Part shown: in pieces, positions 16,138-24,309 of the stretch
Numbering within the stretch: position 1 is the stretch's first letter
How the letters are laid out: each line of letters opens with the position of its first letter
From: Cryomorphaceae bacterium
GTDB lineage: Bacteria; Bacteroidota; Bacteroidia; Flavobacteriales_D; SKUL01
Direction: 5' to 3'
Length of the DNA: 35,380 bases
NCBI GenBank assembly: GCA_007695365.1
Contig: REDV01000068.1
Span: 1-35,380 of the forward strand
Notes under the pieces: model-generated
Told to the model about the DNA's origin: nothing
Database searches by the model: none
What the model saw: only the letters and a program-made list of their open reading frames with translations
Position numbers and translations under genes: made by a program

Positions 16138-18993
16138 ATGAAAACACTAAGATCTTTTTTCCTTGCGGCTGTGATGCTCCTTGGAGCCCTCGAGGTGGCT
16201 CTGGCTCAGCCTTTTTGTAATCAGGCACAAACTACTGCAGGCTTTAGCTCTGCACCAGAATGTGCTGCCGCTGTTTGTGCTGATGACCCTTTTTGCTGTG
16301 AAACAGCGTGGGATGCGGCCTGTGCAAGTGGATCAATGGCTTACGACGAATGCATTGTTTGTCGGCAGTTTTGCACCAATGCAACAGGTGAGCCCGGTTA
16401 CCCCTCACTGAATGCTTGCCAAATTGCTGTTTGCAACATTGATAACTTTTGTTGCGAAACATCGTGGGACGGTGTTTGTGCCGGTATAGCCGCAGGTCAG
16501 GCCGAGTGCGAGCCCTGTGCTCAGCCTTTCTGCAATGAGGCACAGTCTTTTGCCGGGTTTGCTTTGGCACCGGCATGTGAGGCTGCCATTTGTGGTGATG
16601 ATCCTTTTTGCTGTATCTCATCATGGGATGGATTTTGTGCGGGATCTGCATTGGATGAACCGGCGTGTTTTCCGTGCTTCTCCCCCGGTACGCCTCAGCC
16701 ACCTTGTCCGTTGGAGCTGCCCTCCGTTCCATCAGAAGCAGTGAATGAAGATGAGCCATGTGGATTTGATTTCAATGGTGGATGTGATGGCGGTACTGCC
16801 TTTTTTGAAGAAATCACCTGTAATCAGACACTCATAGGGACTGCCTGGGCTGATGGCGGAGAGCGTGATACAGATTGGTACCTGTTTAACACAACCGATT
16901 TAGGTTCTGTTTCGGTGTTTGTTGAAGCGCAATTCCCGAGTGAGGTACTGGTTTATGAATTGTTTGAGGGATGTCCTGTCGGTGCGCCGACTTTGAGCTC
17001 TTCCACGGATGCCTATTGCGATTTTAGCGGTGTGCTTTTAAACCTTCAGGCTGGCACGCACGCCATTGTTGTAAGGCCCAGTGTAACTTCCGGATATCCA
17101 TGTGGATCAGGCCTGAATAACTATGTTCTTACCGTAACAGGTAATGTTTGCGGGGCGCAGTTCTGTAACTTCTCCTACGGTTTTGCTGGTTTCCCTGCTG
17201 ATCTCGATTGCCAGGAAGCAGTGTGCTTAGCCGACGCTTTCTGCTGTTTTGGCAGTTGGGATGGACTTTGTGCCGCAGAAGCACTCGACCAATCGGCATG
17301 TGAAGGCTGTTTGGCTTACTGCAACAACAACCTGGGGGTTCCCGGTTTCCCAATTGATCTCGACTGCCAGGAGGCTATTTGTTCATCAGACCCCTTCTGC
17401 TGCGATACGTCATGGGATGGCCTGTGTGCAGGACTCGCACTTGAAACACCAGCATGTATCAACTGTCTCTCACCCGGCACCCCGCCACCACCATGTGGAT
17501 TGGAGTTACCCGAAGTGCCCAATGAGGCTGTTCCGGAGGGTGAGACCTGTGGTGCTGATACCAATGGAGGCTGCAACATGGCTACACCTACGTTCAAAAC
17601 AGTAGCCTGCGGTCAGACGATTGTGGGTAGTGCATGGGCCGATGGAGGCACACGCGATACCGACTGGTACATCTTAACTACCACAATAGCCGGAGATGTC
17701 ATGCTTAACCTGGATGCTGAGTTCCCGGCGTTGCTCGGTGTAATCCTTGATTTTGAGGTTGCAGATTGCCCTTTTATAACAGATTTTGATGAATTTACCA
17801 CGAGCGAGTACTGTTCTTCAACCTCACTTACGGTAAACCTGCCAGTTGGAAATCATATCATTTTCGTGGCACCTAATGTTTTCAATGACTATCCCTGTGA
17901 TGGTGGAAACAACAACTACGTGCTCAGTATTGAGGGCGATCTTTGTGAAACAACGTTCTGCAACCTGGCCTATGGATTTGCAGGATTTCCGGCGGATTCA
18001 CCCTGCCAGCAAGCTGTTTGCGCCACAGATCCATTCTGCTGTAATACAGCCTGGGATGGGTTTTGTGCCGGCTCTACCTGGGTCATTGAAGAGTGTGCTG
18101 ATTGCCTGATGCACTGCAATGAAACATACGGTATTGTTGGATTCCCTGCAAGTCAGGATTGTGAGGATGCAGTTTGCGATTTTGATAGCTTTTGTTGTAC
18201 CACAGAATGGGATGGTATATGTGCCGGAGTTGCACTCGATATGCCTGAATGTGAATTCTGCCTATCTGCGCTACCTCCATCCTGTGGGCCGCTTACTATT
18301 CCCGCAGATGCTACTCCTGAAGGAGAAGTTTGTGGCACGGCAACCAATAACGGATGCTGGGGCGACCCTGTTCAGTTCGGCTCCGTTGGTTGTAGCGAAT
18401 CCATTCATGGCTCAGCGTTTGCCGCCCTGGGTGAAAGCGACATCGATGTATTCGCCTTTGAACTGACTGCAGCAGCATCCGTTACTGTTACCGGAATGTC
18501 CGAATTTGAGGCAGTATTTGCCATCCTCGAAGTCTCAGACTGCGAAAATGTTGAGGAAGTAGTATTTCAGGCGGTTGATGAGTGTGAGATGGTGGAGATG
18601 ATGTCCGATCTCGACCCTGGTAGCTATGCGGTTTACATTCAACCAATGGTTTTTAATGGGATTTCCTGCGATTCTGATAAAACCGATTACTACTTTACAC
18701 TGGACATAGACGGCCCTGATTGTGACCCCACGAGTGTAGAGGAAATTTCACAAGCGAGCCTCTCAGTTTACCCCAACCCAAGCCGCGGTCAGTTTGTGGT
18801 TGAACTACCAGGCGTAACAGGAACCGGCGTAATGCGCGTGGTGGATATCACCGGAAGACCCATCATCCACCGCGATGTATTCCTGAATGGAGATTTCCGC
18901 ACCGACGTTGAACTCAACGTTGCCCGCGGTACCTATGTCCTTCAAATCATCACCCCGGAAGGAGCCTTCACGCGTACCCTGGAAGTGATGTAA
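16138..18993 (+). CDS. Large cysteine-rich repeat protein with T9SS sorting domain
   Basis: A 951-residue secreted protein: signal peptide 1-23 (MKTLRSFFLAAVMLLGALEV then ALA). Seven cysteine modules of 51-53 residues occur in groups of three (25-180), two (340-443) and two (605-708). Each has eight cysteines in the pattern C..C..C..CCxxxWDxxC..C..C. After every group comes a module of about 156-161 residues (181-339, 444-604, 709-864). The first two contain TDWY and all have C-terminal strands resembling the pre-peptidase C-terminal (PPC) beta fold. The end (865-951) is a type A T9SS sorting domain (VYPNPSRGQF, GTYVLQI). The CCxxxWDxxC repeat is seen in other secreted bacterial proteins but its role is unknown. 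An extracellular, disulfide-stabilised adhesion or structural role is plausible. Ends in a strong terminator. Confidence 0.88.
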   Translation: MKTLRSFFLAAVMLLGALEVALAQPFCNQAQTTAGFSSAPECAAAVCADDPFCCETAWDAACASGSMAYDECIVCRQFCTNATGEPGYPSLNACQIAVCNIDNFCCETSWDGVCAGIAAGQAECEPCAQPFCNEAQSFAGFALAPACEAAICGDDPFCCISSWDGFCAGSALDEPACFPCFSPGTPQPPCPLELPSVPSEAVNEDEPCGFDFNGGCDGGTAFFEEITCNQTLIGTAWADGGERDTDWYLFNTTDLGSVSVFVEAQFPSEVLVYELFEGCPVGAPTLSSSTDAYCDFSGVLLNLQAGTHAIVVRPSVTSGYPCGSGLNNYVLTVTGNVCGAQFCNFSYGFAGFPADLDCQEAVCLADAFCCFGSWDGLCAAEALDQSACEGCLAYCNNNLGVPGFPIDLDCQEAICSSDPFCCDTSWDGLCAGLALETPACINCLSPGTPPPPCGLELPEVPNEAVPEGETCGADTNGGCNMATPTFKTVACGQTIVGSAWADGGTRDTDWYILTTTIAGDVMLNLDAEFPALLGVILDFEVADCPFITDFDEFTTSEYCSSTSLTVNLPVGNHIIFVAPNVFNDYPCDGGNNNYVLSIEGDLCETTFCNLAYGFAGFPADSPCQQAVCATDPFCCNTAWDGFCAGSTWVIEECADCLMHCNETYGIVGFPASQDCEDAVCDFDSFCCTTEWDGICAGVALDMPECEFCLSALPPSCGPLTIPADATPEGEVCGTATNNGCWGDPVQFGSVGCSESIHGSAFAALGESDIDVFAFELTAAASVTVTGMSEFEAVFAILEVSDCENVEEVVFQAVDECEMVEMMSDLDPGSYAVYIQPMVFNGISCDSDKTDYYFTLDIDGPDCDPTSVEEISQASLSVYPNPSRGQFVVELPGVTGTGVMRVVDITGRPIIHRDVFLNGDFRTDVELNVARGTYVLQIITPEGAFTRTLEVM
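16210..16677 (+). repeat. Cysteine modules 1-3 (tandem coding repeats)
   Basis: Three consecutive 51-53 codon units, residues 25-180 of the cysteine-rich protein. Each carries FC near its start, a C.(4)C pair, FCC-xxx-WD-xx-C and a closing C-xx-C, eight cysteines in all. Sequence between the cysteines varies freely. Confidence 0.85.
17155..17466 (+). repeat. Cysteine modules 4-5 (tandem coding repeats)
   Basis: Two 52-codon units, residues 340-443. Module 4 carries FCCFGSWDGLC and module 5 FCCDTSWDGLC. Both share GFP.DLDCQEA with each other, closer than to modules 1-3. Confidence 0.85.
17950..18261 (+). repeat. Cysteine modules 6-7 (tandem coding repeats)
   Basis: Two 52-codon units, residues 605-708. 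Module 6 (YGFAGFPAD, FCCNTAWDGFC) resembles module 4 and module 7 (FCCTTEWDGIC) resembles module 5, suggesting that pair-plus-PPC-like blocks were duplicated as a whole. Confidence 0.85.
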
Positions 18994-19016
18994 GCTTGAT
19001 TGTTTTTTCATAACTG

Positions 19017-19052
19017 AAATCCCCCGGCTGATATCAGCTGGGGGATTTTTTA
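19017..19052 (+). terminator. Rho-independent terminator after the cysteine-rich gene
   Basis: AAATCCCCC pairs with GGGGGATTT across an inner GCTGATATCAGC palindrome that extends the stem, followed by a T run. It begins 24 bases after the stop at 18993 and separates this unit from the GH92 gene. Confidence 0.9.
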
Positions 19053-19090
19053 TTCCTTGTCATCAAAACGACCCCCCACGCGATAACACT

Positions 19091-19098
19091 TACCTTTA
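19091..19098 (+). promoter_or_regulatory. Candidate -7 element for the GH92 gene
   Basis: TACCTTTA, one mismatch from TAnnTTTG, 17 bases before the ATG at 19116 and downstream of the terminator. Confidence 0.35.
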
Positions 19099-19115
19099 CT
19101 GCAAATTCTTCCGGA

Positions 19116-22010
19116 ATGCTTGCACGACTCACCCTTGGGGTTTTTGTATGTTTCGCTTTGAGTGGGTGCTCAAAAGAAACCGCTCCCGAAGCAAAAACCG
19201 TTGCTGACTATGTGAACCCCTTTATCGGCACGGGCGGACACGGACATACCTATCCCGGAGCAACCACCCCATTCGGAATGGTGCAACTCAGCCCGGATAC
19301 GCGCCTCGAAGGCTGGGACGGCTGCAGTGGCTACCATTTTACCGATACCGTTGTGTACGGCTTCAGCCACACCCACCTGAGCGGAACAGGAGTGAGCGAT
19401 TACGGCGACATCCTGCTTATGCCCAATACCGGTGATGTTCAATTCAGCAATGGTTATCCGGATAAAATCGAGTTGGGATATGCGTCTTCATTCAGTAAGA
19501 AAAGCGAAAAGGCTGCCCCCGGCTACTACGCGGTGCACCTGCGTGATTACAACATTGGCGTGGAGCTTACCGCTGCACCCAGGGTTGGGATGCACCGCTA
19601 CACCTTTCCCGAAGGAGAAGCACATGTAATTATTGACCTGGAGCACCGCGACAAGGTGCTAGATTTTGAGTTGATTCAAAGCGGCCCCGATGAAATCAGC
19701 GGTTACAGGATTTCCCAGTCCTGGGCCGACGAGCAGCACGTGTATTTTGTGGCACAATTCAGCCAGCCCATCCGTGAGGTGGAGTGGAACGAAAACGGTC
19801 GGGTTGCAGCCGTTCACTTCCAAAGCCCGGATACGCTGTTGGTGAAGGTGGGCATTTCGGCTGTATCAGTTGAGAATGCGCGCCAAAATACGGCGGCCGA
19901 GGTTCCTCATTGGAAGTTCAACCAATTGCACGCACAGGCCCGTAAGAGCTGGGAAGAACACCTCGGAAAAATTGAGGTATCCGGCGGCTCGGAAGATGAG
20001 CGCATCACTTTTTACACAGCGCTTTACCACACCATGCTGGCCCCCAATATTTTCAGCGATGTCAATGGCGAGTACCGCGGAATGGACGGTGAGGTGCATC
20101 ATGCGGACCACCTCGTCTATACGGTGTTTTCACTATGGGATACCTTTCGTGCACTGCACCCGCTTTTTACCATCATTGAACGCGAGCGCACTGCGGATTT
20201 TCTGCGCACTTTTCTCTTGCATTATGAGCAAAGCGGCAGACTTCCCGTGTGGGAACTGGCCGGCAATGAAACCGATTGCATGATTGGCTACCACAGTATT
20301 CCGGTGGTGGTTGATGCCTGGATGAAAGGAATCCGCGATTTTGATGCACAGGCTATGCTCAAGGCTATGCTCGACGTGAGCACCATGCCACATTTTGGGC
20401 TGGAGAGCTACATGAAGCACGGGGCCATTCTGGCAGCCGACGAACCCGAGAGCGTGAGTAAAACACTGGAATACGCCTACGACGACTGGTGCATTGCCCA
20501 ATTCGCCAAAGCTTTAGGTGACACCGCTTCCTGGCAAATGTATTCAGAGAGAGCACAGTACTACAAAAACCTGTTCGACCCCGAAACAAAGTTTTTCCGG
20601 GCGCGCATGGACGGCGGTTGGTTCGGCCCCTTCGACCCTTCGGAAGTAAACTACAACTACACCGAAGCCAACGCCTGGCACTACGCGCTGTTTGTTCCGC
20701 ACGATATTGAAGGCCTCATTGCGCTGCACGGAGGCGAAGCCGAACTAGAGGCCCATCTCGACCGGATGTTCAACGCGCCGAGTGAGACCACCGGCAGGGA
20801 TCAGGCCGATATTACGGGCTTAATCGGCCAGTACGCCCACGGAAATGAACCCAGTCACCACATGGCCTACCTTTACAACTACACGGGTCAGCCCTGGAAA
20901 ACGCAACAGCGCGTTCGGCAGATTGTGGATGAACTCTACACCATTCACCCCGACGGACTGAGCGGCAATGAAGATTGCGGACAGATGAGCGCGTGGTACG
21001 TGTTTAGCGCAATGGGCTTTTACCCCGTAACGCCGGGGAGCACACAGTACACCCTTGGTTCTCCGCTGTTTGATCACATTGCTATTCATTTGGAAAACGA
21101 GCGCACCTTCAACATCACCGTAAAAAACCAGGCACCGGAAAATGTATACGTGCAGGACGTTAAACTCAATGGAGGGGATTGGCCCAATCTCTACCTTCGT
21201 CACGATGACATCATGGCGGGCGGAGAAATGCAATTCACCATGGGACCTGAACCCAATACCGCAGGTGCGCTTCCTGAACTTCGTCCTCACTCAGCTATAA
21301 ATGCCCTGCCTATTGCCCCGCTTCCTTATTTCTTGAGCACATCCTCAACTTTTACGGATAGTGTGGAAGTGGCACTTGGATGCGTAGATTCACTGGTAAA
21401 TATTTTCGTTCGAAAGGACAATGGTTCGTTTTTCAGGTACGAGAAGCCAATTGTACTTCATAGTACCGCACATCTCGAAGCCTGGTCAATGATGCCCAAG
21501 GGAAATACAAGCAAATCGATAGCAAACACCTGGCACAAAATTGATGGAAAACGCAGTATCACCCTCGGAATGACCTATGCCAATCAGTACAGCGCGGGTG
21601 GGGACGGTGCGCTCATTGACTATCTGCGCGGCAGCAATAACTACCGCACGGGTCGCTGGCAGGGCTACCAGGCTCAGGATTTTGAGGTTGTATTGGATTT
21701 GGGAGAAGTACAACCGGTAAAAAAGGTAACAGTTGGGTTTTTACAAGACGTAAAAAGCTGGATATGGCTTCCGCCGGAGGTGAGGTTTTACGTTTCGGGA
21801 GATGGAAAACAGTTCAGTGAATTGGGAAGTGTTTTGCACAACATTCCTGACGACGCATACGGCGGAATGGTTTTCGACTTTCAGAAGTCTGTGGGCACGG
21901 ATGTGCGTTACATCAAAATTACCGCACCCAATTACGGCCCTTGCCCTGACTGGCATATAGGAGCCGGAGGTCAGAGCTGGTTGTTTGCAGATGAAATTGT
22001 GATTGAATGA
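19116..22010 (+). CDS. GH92 family alpha-mannosidase lipoprotein
   Basis: A 964-residue lipoprotein (signal ending in LSGC, lipidated C18). Residues 30-730 form a glycoside hydrolase family 92 catalytic region, recognisable from VNPFIGTGGHGHTYPGATTP, GCSGYHF and YGFSHTHLSGTG. Also present are GNEPSHHMAYLYN with a candidate general acid E578, and GNEDCGQMSAWYVFSAMGFYP with acidic residues around D620. GH92 enzymes are calcium-dependent exo-acting alpha-mannosidases, mostly alpha-1,2, that trim N-glycans or mannans. After this come a chitobiase C-terminal-like beta domain (about 745-800) and an F5/8 type C-like carbohydrate-binding domain (about 815-964). No SusC/SusD pair lies nearby, so this is not an obvious polysaccharide utilisation locus. 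Overlaps the YkgJ gene by 4 bases. Confidence 0.92.
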   Translation: MLARLTLGVFVCFALSGCSKETAPEAKTVADYVNPFIGTGGHGHTYPGATTPFGMVQLSPDTRLEGWDGCSGYHFTDTVVYGFSHTHLSGTGVSDYGDILLMPNTGDVQFSNGYPDKIELGYASSFSKKSEKAAPGYYAVHLRDYNIGVELTAAPRVGMHRYTFPEGEAHVIIDLEHRDKVLDFELIQSGPDEISGYRISQSWADEQHVYFVAQFSQPIREVEWNENGRVAAVHFQSPDTLLVKVGISAVSVENARQNTAAEVPHWKFNQLHAQARKSWEEHLGKIEVSGGSEDERITFYTALYHTMLAPNIFSDVNGEYRGMDGEVHHADHLVYTVFSLWDTFRALHPLFTIIERERTADFLRTFLLHYEQSGRLPVWELAGNETDCMIGYHSIPVVVDAWMKGIRDFDAQAMLKAMLDVSTMPHFGLESYMKHGAILAADEPESVSKTLEYAYDDWCIAQFAKALGDTASWQMYSERAQYYKNLFDPETKFFRARMDGGWFGPFDPSEVNYNYTEANAWHYALFVPHDIEGLIALHGGEAELEAHLDRMFNAPSETTGRDQADITGLIGQYAHGNEPSHHMAYLYNYTGQPWKTQQRVRQIVDELYTIHPDGLSGNEDCGQMSAWYVFSAMGFYPVTPGSTQYTLGSPLFDHIAIHLENERTFNITVKNQAPENVYVQDVKLNGGDWPNLYLRHDDIMAGGEMQFTMGPEPNTAGALPELRPHSAINALPIAPLPYFLSTSSTFTDSVEVALGCVDSLVNIFVRKDNGSFFRYEKPIVLHSTAHLEAWSMMPKGNTSKSIANTWHKIDGKRSITLGMTYANQYSAGGDGALIDYLRGSNNYRTGRWQGYQAQDFEVVLDLGEVQPVKKVTVGFLQDVKSWIWLPPEVRFYVSGDGKQFSELGSVLHNIPDDAYGGMVFDFQKSVGTDVRYIKITAPNYGPCPDWHIGAGGQSWLFADEIVIE

Positions 22011-22501
22011 ATGAAGAACTTTTGAATCTCAAGCAGCGTGCGGCCGGACTTAAAAAACAGCACCGAAAGCTCGTTCAGAAGCTACAAGCAATGCCATCTT
22101 CCAAGGCGGATGAGCTGATTCATGAGGCGCACGAGGATGTTTTTGCCTGCACCGATTGCCTGCAATGTGCCAACTGCTGTAAAACCACCGGCCCGCTTTT
22201 CACCGATAAGGATATTGAACGCATCGCGAGGTATCTGAAGATGCGTCCGGCAGCATTTATTGAGCGCTATTTACGGGTGGATGAAGACCGTGACTATGTG
22301 CTGCAAAAAGTGCCTTGCGCTTTTCTGGGTGCGGATAATTACTGCAGCATCTACGATGTTCGGCCCAAAGCATGCCGGGAATATCCTCACACAGATAGGC
22401 GAAATATGCAGGAAATTATGTCGCTAACGCTAAAGAATGCCGCTGTTTGTCCTGCCGTTCTGAACATTCTTGAACTAGTGCGCGAGAAGGTAGGGAAATA
22501 G
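22007..22501 (+). CDS. YkgJ-family CxxCxxCC cysteine-cluster protein
   Basis: A 164-residue cytoplasmic protein of the YkgJ/UPF0153 family (PF03692). The metal-binding cluster is CTDCLQCANCC (C48, C51, C54, C57, C58), followed by C104, C113 and C123 in VPCAFLGADNYCSIYDVRPKAC. The family is thought to bind zinc or an Fe-S cluster, but its reaction is unknown. The N-terminal 45 residues are a charged helix. The ATG overlaps the stop of the GH92 gene, so the two share an mRNA. A functional link between a surface mannosidase and this protein is not obvious and may only reflect compact packing. Confidence 0.88.
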   Translation: MNEELLNLKQRAAGLKKQHRKLVQKLQAMPSSKADELIHEAHEDVFACTDCLQCANCCKTTGPLFTDKDIERIARYLKMRPAAFIERYLRVDEDRDYVLQKVPCAFLGADNYCSIYDVRPKACREYPHTDRRNMQEIMSLTLKNAAVCPAVLNILELVREKVGK

Positions 22502-22571
22502 GACTTTTCCGTGGTGGCGCACAATGTTAATTTCGATTTACCGTTGACACATGGCCCGAAAGTTGTAATTT

Positions 22572-22579
22572 TACCTTTC
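22572..22579 (+). promoter_or_regulatory. Candidate -7 element for the small Cys-rich gene
   Basis: TACCTTTC, one mismatch from TAnnTTTG, 29 bases before the ATG at 22609. A TTG lies 25 bases upstream, slightly beyond the usual 17-23 base spacing. Confidence 0.35.
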
Positions 22580-22608
22580 AGGAAACAACACTTAATACCC
22601 CTACACCC

Positions 22609-22962
22609 ATGACTAAGATTTTGATGATTTTTTCGATGATGCTGGCCCTGACCGTGCTTTCGCACGAAACATTTGCCCAGGACAGTGCAACCGCCACATC
22701 TGAGACTGCTGTAAAAAGCTGTGCCGGCGATAAAGCTGATGCCGGTAAAAAAGCGTGCTGCGCTTCCAAAGCTTCTGCTTCTGCGGACGCTTCTACATCT
22801 GAAACCGCAACTGCCGATACCAAGAAGTCTTGCAGTGGCGAAGCTGCCAAAAAGTGCGATAAGCCCTGCTCCGGAGCAAGCGCAACCGCTAGCAAAGGCA
22901 AATCAGGTTGTTGCAGTGCTACCGCAGCCCGCGAAGAGAAGGCAGAGGAAAAAGACCTCTAA
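22609..22962 (+). CDS. Small secreted cysteine-rich, alanine/lysine-rich protein
   Basis: A 117-residue protein that I cannot assign to a family. The signal peptide is residues 1-23 (cut after ETFA). The mature part is low-complexity Ala, Ser, Thr and Lys with eight cysteines in three clusters: SCAGDKADAGKKACC, SCSGEAAKKCDKPC and SGCC. There are almost no hydrophobic residues, so a conventional folded core is unlikely. The cysteine and lysine arrangement suggests metal binding (metallothionein-like) or extensive disulfide cross-linking; neither is shown. It has its own candidate promoter and a strong terminator, so it is transcribed alone and is probably a real, well expressed gene. Confidence 0.75.
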   Translation: MTKILMIFSMMLALTVLSHETFAQDSATATSETAVKSCAGDKADAGKKACCASKASASADASTSETATADTKKSCSGEAAKKCDKPCSGASATASKGKSGCCSATAAREEKAEEKDL

Positions 22963-22986
22963 GCCAGAATGAAATTCCCGAGATTC

Positions 22987-23021
22987 ATCCGACCTCCTGC
23001 AAAGGGGGTCGGATTTTTTTT
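22987..23021 (+). terminator. Rho-independent terminator after the small Cys-rich gene
   Basis: ATCCGACC pairs perfectly with GGTCGGAT around a 12-base loop and is followed by eight Ts. It starts 25 bases after the stop at 22962. The minus strand lacks a T run, so it serves the plus-strand gene only. Confidence 0.9.
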
Positions 23022-23040
23022 GATCGCTTGTGATGCCAGT

Positions 23041-24177
23041 TTATTGCAGAAGCCCTGAGTAGGACTCTTTGAATGCGGACTTTGTGAAGTAATCGTTTGC
23101 CAGAGCATGGTTCTTCGTTCTTTCAGCCTCCGAAGCGGTCTGCAATGAGGCGATGGGTAAGCCGATGCCATCCAGTACGAAGCCACAGCCTTTTTCCTCC
23201 ACAAATGCGCTGAAATCACCAATTTGCGGACTGATTAGCACACCAAGACCGGCGCTGAGATACTCTGCAAACTTGGTGGGTGATGCAACCTGATTGGTAA
23301 CACTTGGTTCGCGCAGGAGCAAACCGTAGTCGGCCAAAGCCAGTATCTTATCGACTTCATTGGGTTTCACCCAACGCAATTGTACCCGGTCCTTGAATTT
23401 GGCAAGCGGGGTTCCTTCAAGCGTGTCCATCGGCGTGAGCAGCCAGATATGCAGCAATGGTTCATCGTGCAGCCAGCCTGCCATGGATTCCATCAGCACA
23501 TTAAGCGATTGCCAGCCCGCAGCCGAACCTGAGTACACAAGGCAGATGTTTTCCGCAGTGAGGCCGGCTTCTTTGCGGAGCTTTTCTCTCTGTTCTGATG
23601 GCATCAGAGCCGAATCATGTTTAGAGGAAAGGGTGCAAGGTATTACCTGCGTATTTTTGCCTTCAAAACCAAAGTACTTCTTCCAGTAGGCCACCAATGA
23701 CCTGGAAACGGCAAGTTGTGCATCCGACTGTTGCAGGGCTTGTTTTTCGAGTTCCCGAACTCTGCCTATAAACGCATCATCATCTACCACACGGTACTCT
23801 TCAAACTCGGCAAAATAAGCTCCTCTCGCATCGAGAACCAGCTTGAAATGTGGCAGGAGCTTTCGGGCCGACGCGGCAAGGTGAAACGAAAAAACTCCGC
23901 GGGCCATCACATTTTTGGGCCGGAGCAGCAACAGGATAAGCCACAGCGATGGGGCGTTCCAACGCCAGTTTTGCATCCTCGGAACCATCGGAAACACCCA
24001 TGCCGACGGGCTTAAAGCCTTGATTTTCTTCCGTGAATCGGAATACCGTCGTACCGACACAAAGGCCACCAACTTTGTTTTGCTGACTCCTTCCCGGTTC
24101 AGAAATGCAACCACGTCACACACCTGACTGGCGTACACTCCTGAAGGCTGGTCGTTGTAGGTTACATACACGGTCAT
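23041..24177 (-). CDS. GT4-like glycosyltransferase
   Basis: A 378-residue protein with a GT-B layout. The N-terminal Rossmann-like half contains YNDQPSGVYASQVCDVVAFL and VLDARGAYFAEFEEY. The C-terminal half contains ICLVYSGSAAGWQSL, then the nucleotide-sugar-binding SPTKFAEYLSAGLGVLIS with the family glutamate and an EYLSxG turn. This matches family 4 (glycogen synthase-like) glycosyltransferases that retain the anomeric configuration and build surface polysaccharide or glycolipid. Donor and acceptor cannot be told. There are no other polysaccharide genes around it, so it stands alone. ATG at 24177; a -7 element lies 5 bases upstream. It is divergent from the two-repeat T9SS gene. Confidence 0.8.
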   Translation of the reverse strand: MTVYVTYNDQPSGVYASQVCDVVAFLNREGVSKTKLVAFVSVRRYSDSRKKIKALSPSAWVFPMVPRMQNWRWNAPSLWLILLLLRPKNVMARGVFSFHLAASARKLLPHFKLVLDARGAYFAEFEEYRVVDDDAFIGRVRELEKQALQQSDAQLAVSRSLVAYWKKYFGFEGKNTQVIPCTLSSKHDSALMPSEQREKLRKEAGLTAENICLVYSGSAAGWQSLNVLMESMAGWLHDEPLLHIWLLTPMDTLEGTPLAKFKDRVQLRWVKPNEVDKILALADYGLLLREPSVTNQVASPTKFAEYLSAGLGVLISPQIGDFSAFVEEKGCGFVLDGIGLPIASLQTASEAERTKNHALANDYFTKSAFKESYSGLLQ

Positions 24178-24182
24178 CGGGG

Positions 24183-24190
24183 CAAAGCTA
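24183..24190 (-). promoter_or_regulatory. Candidate -7 element abutting the glycosyltransferase start
   Basis: Minus-strand TAGCTTTG is a perfect TAnnTTTG match, followed by CCCCG and then the ATG, with a gap of 5 bases. The same CCCCG context precedes the cysQ and LPP20-like starts. Confidence 0.5.
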
Positions 24191-24309
24191 AGGAAATGCC
24201 CTGCTCAGCCTGCGCTGCCCGACCCGTTAAACCTCAAATCACCCAAACGGGTGACGACTGCACAAGGCGTTTACCGGTATTTTGCCAACAAACCAAACCT
24301 AAAAACACC

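Noticed and set aside
16210-18261. CRISPR-like array
   Set aside because: The regular repeats are protein-level modules of about 156 bases inside one open reading frame and vary at the DNA level. No short identical DNA repeats with unique spacers were seen anywhere.
19116-22501. Polysaccharide utilisation locus
   Set aside because: One GH92 gene is present, but no SusC/SusD pair, no second glycoside hydrolase and no adjacent regulator.
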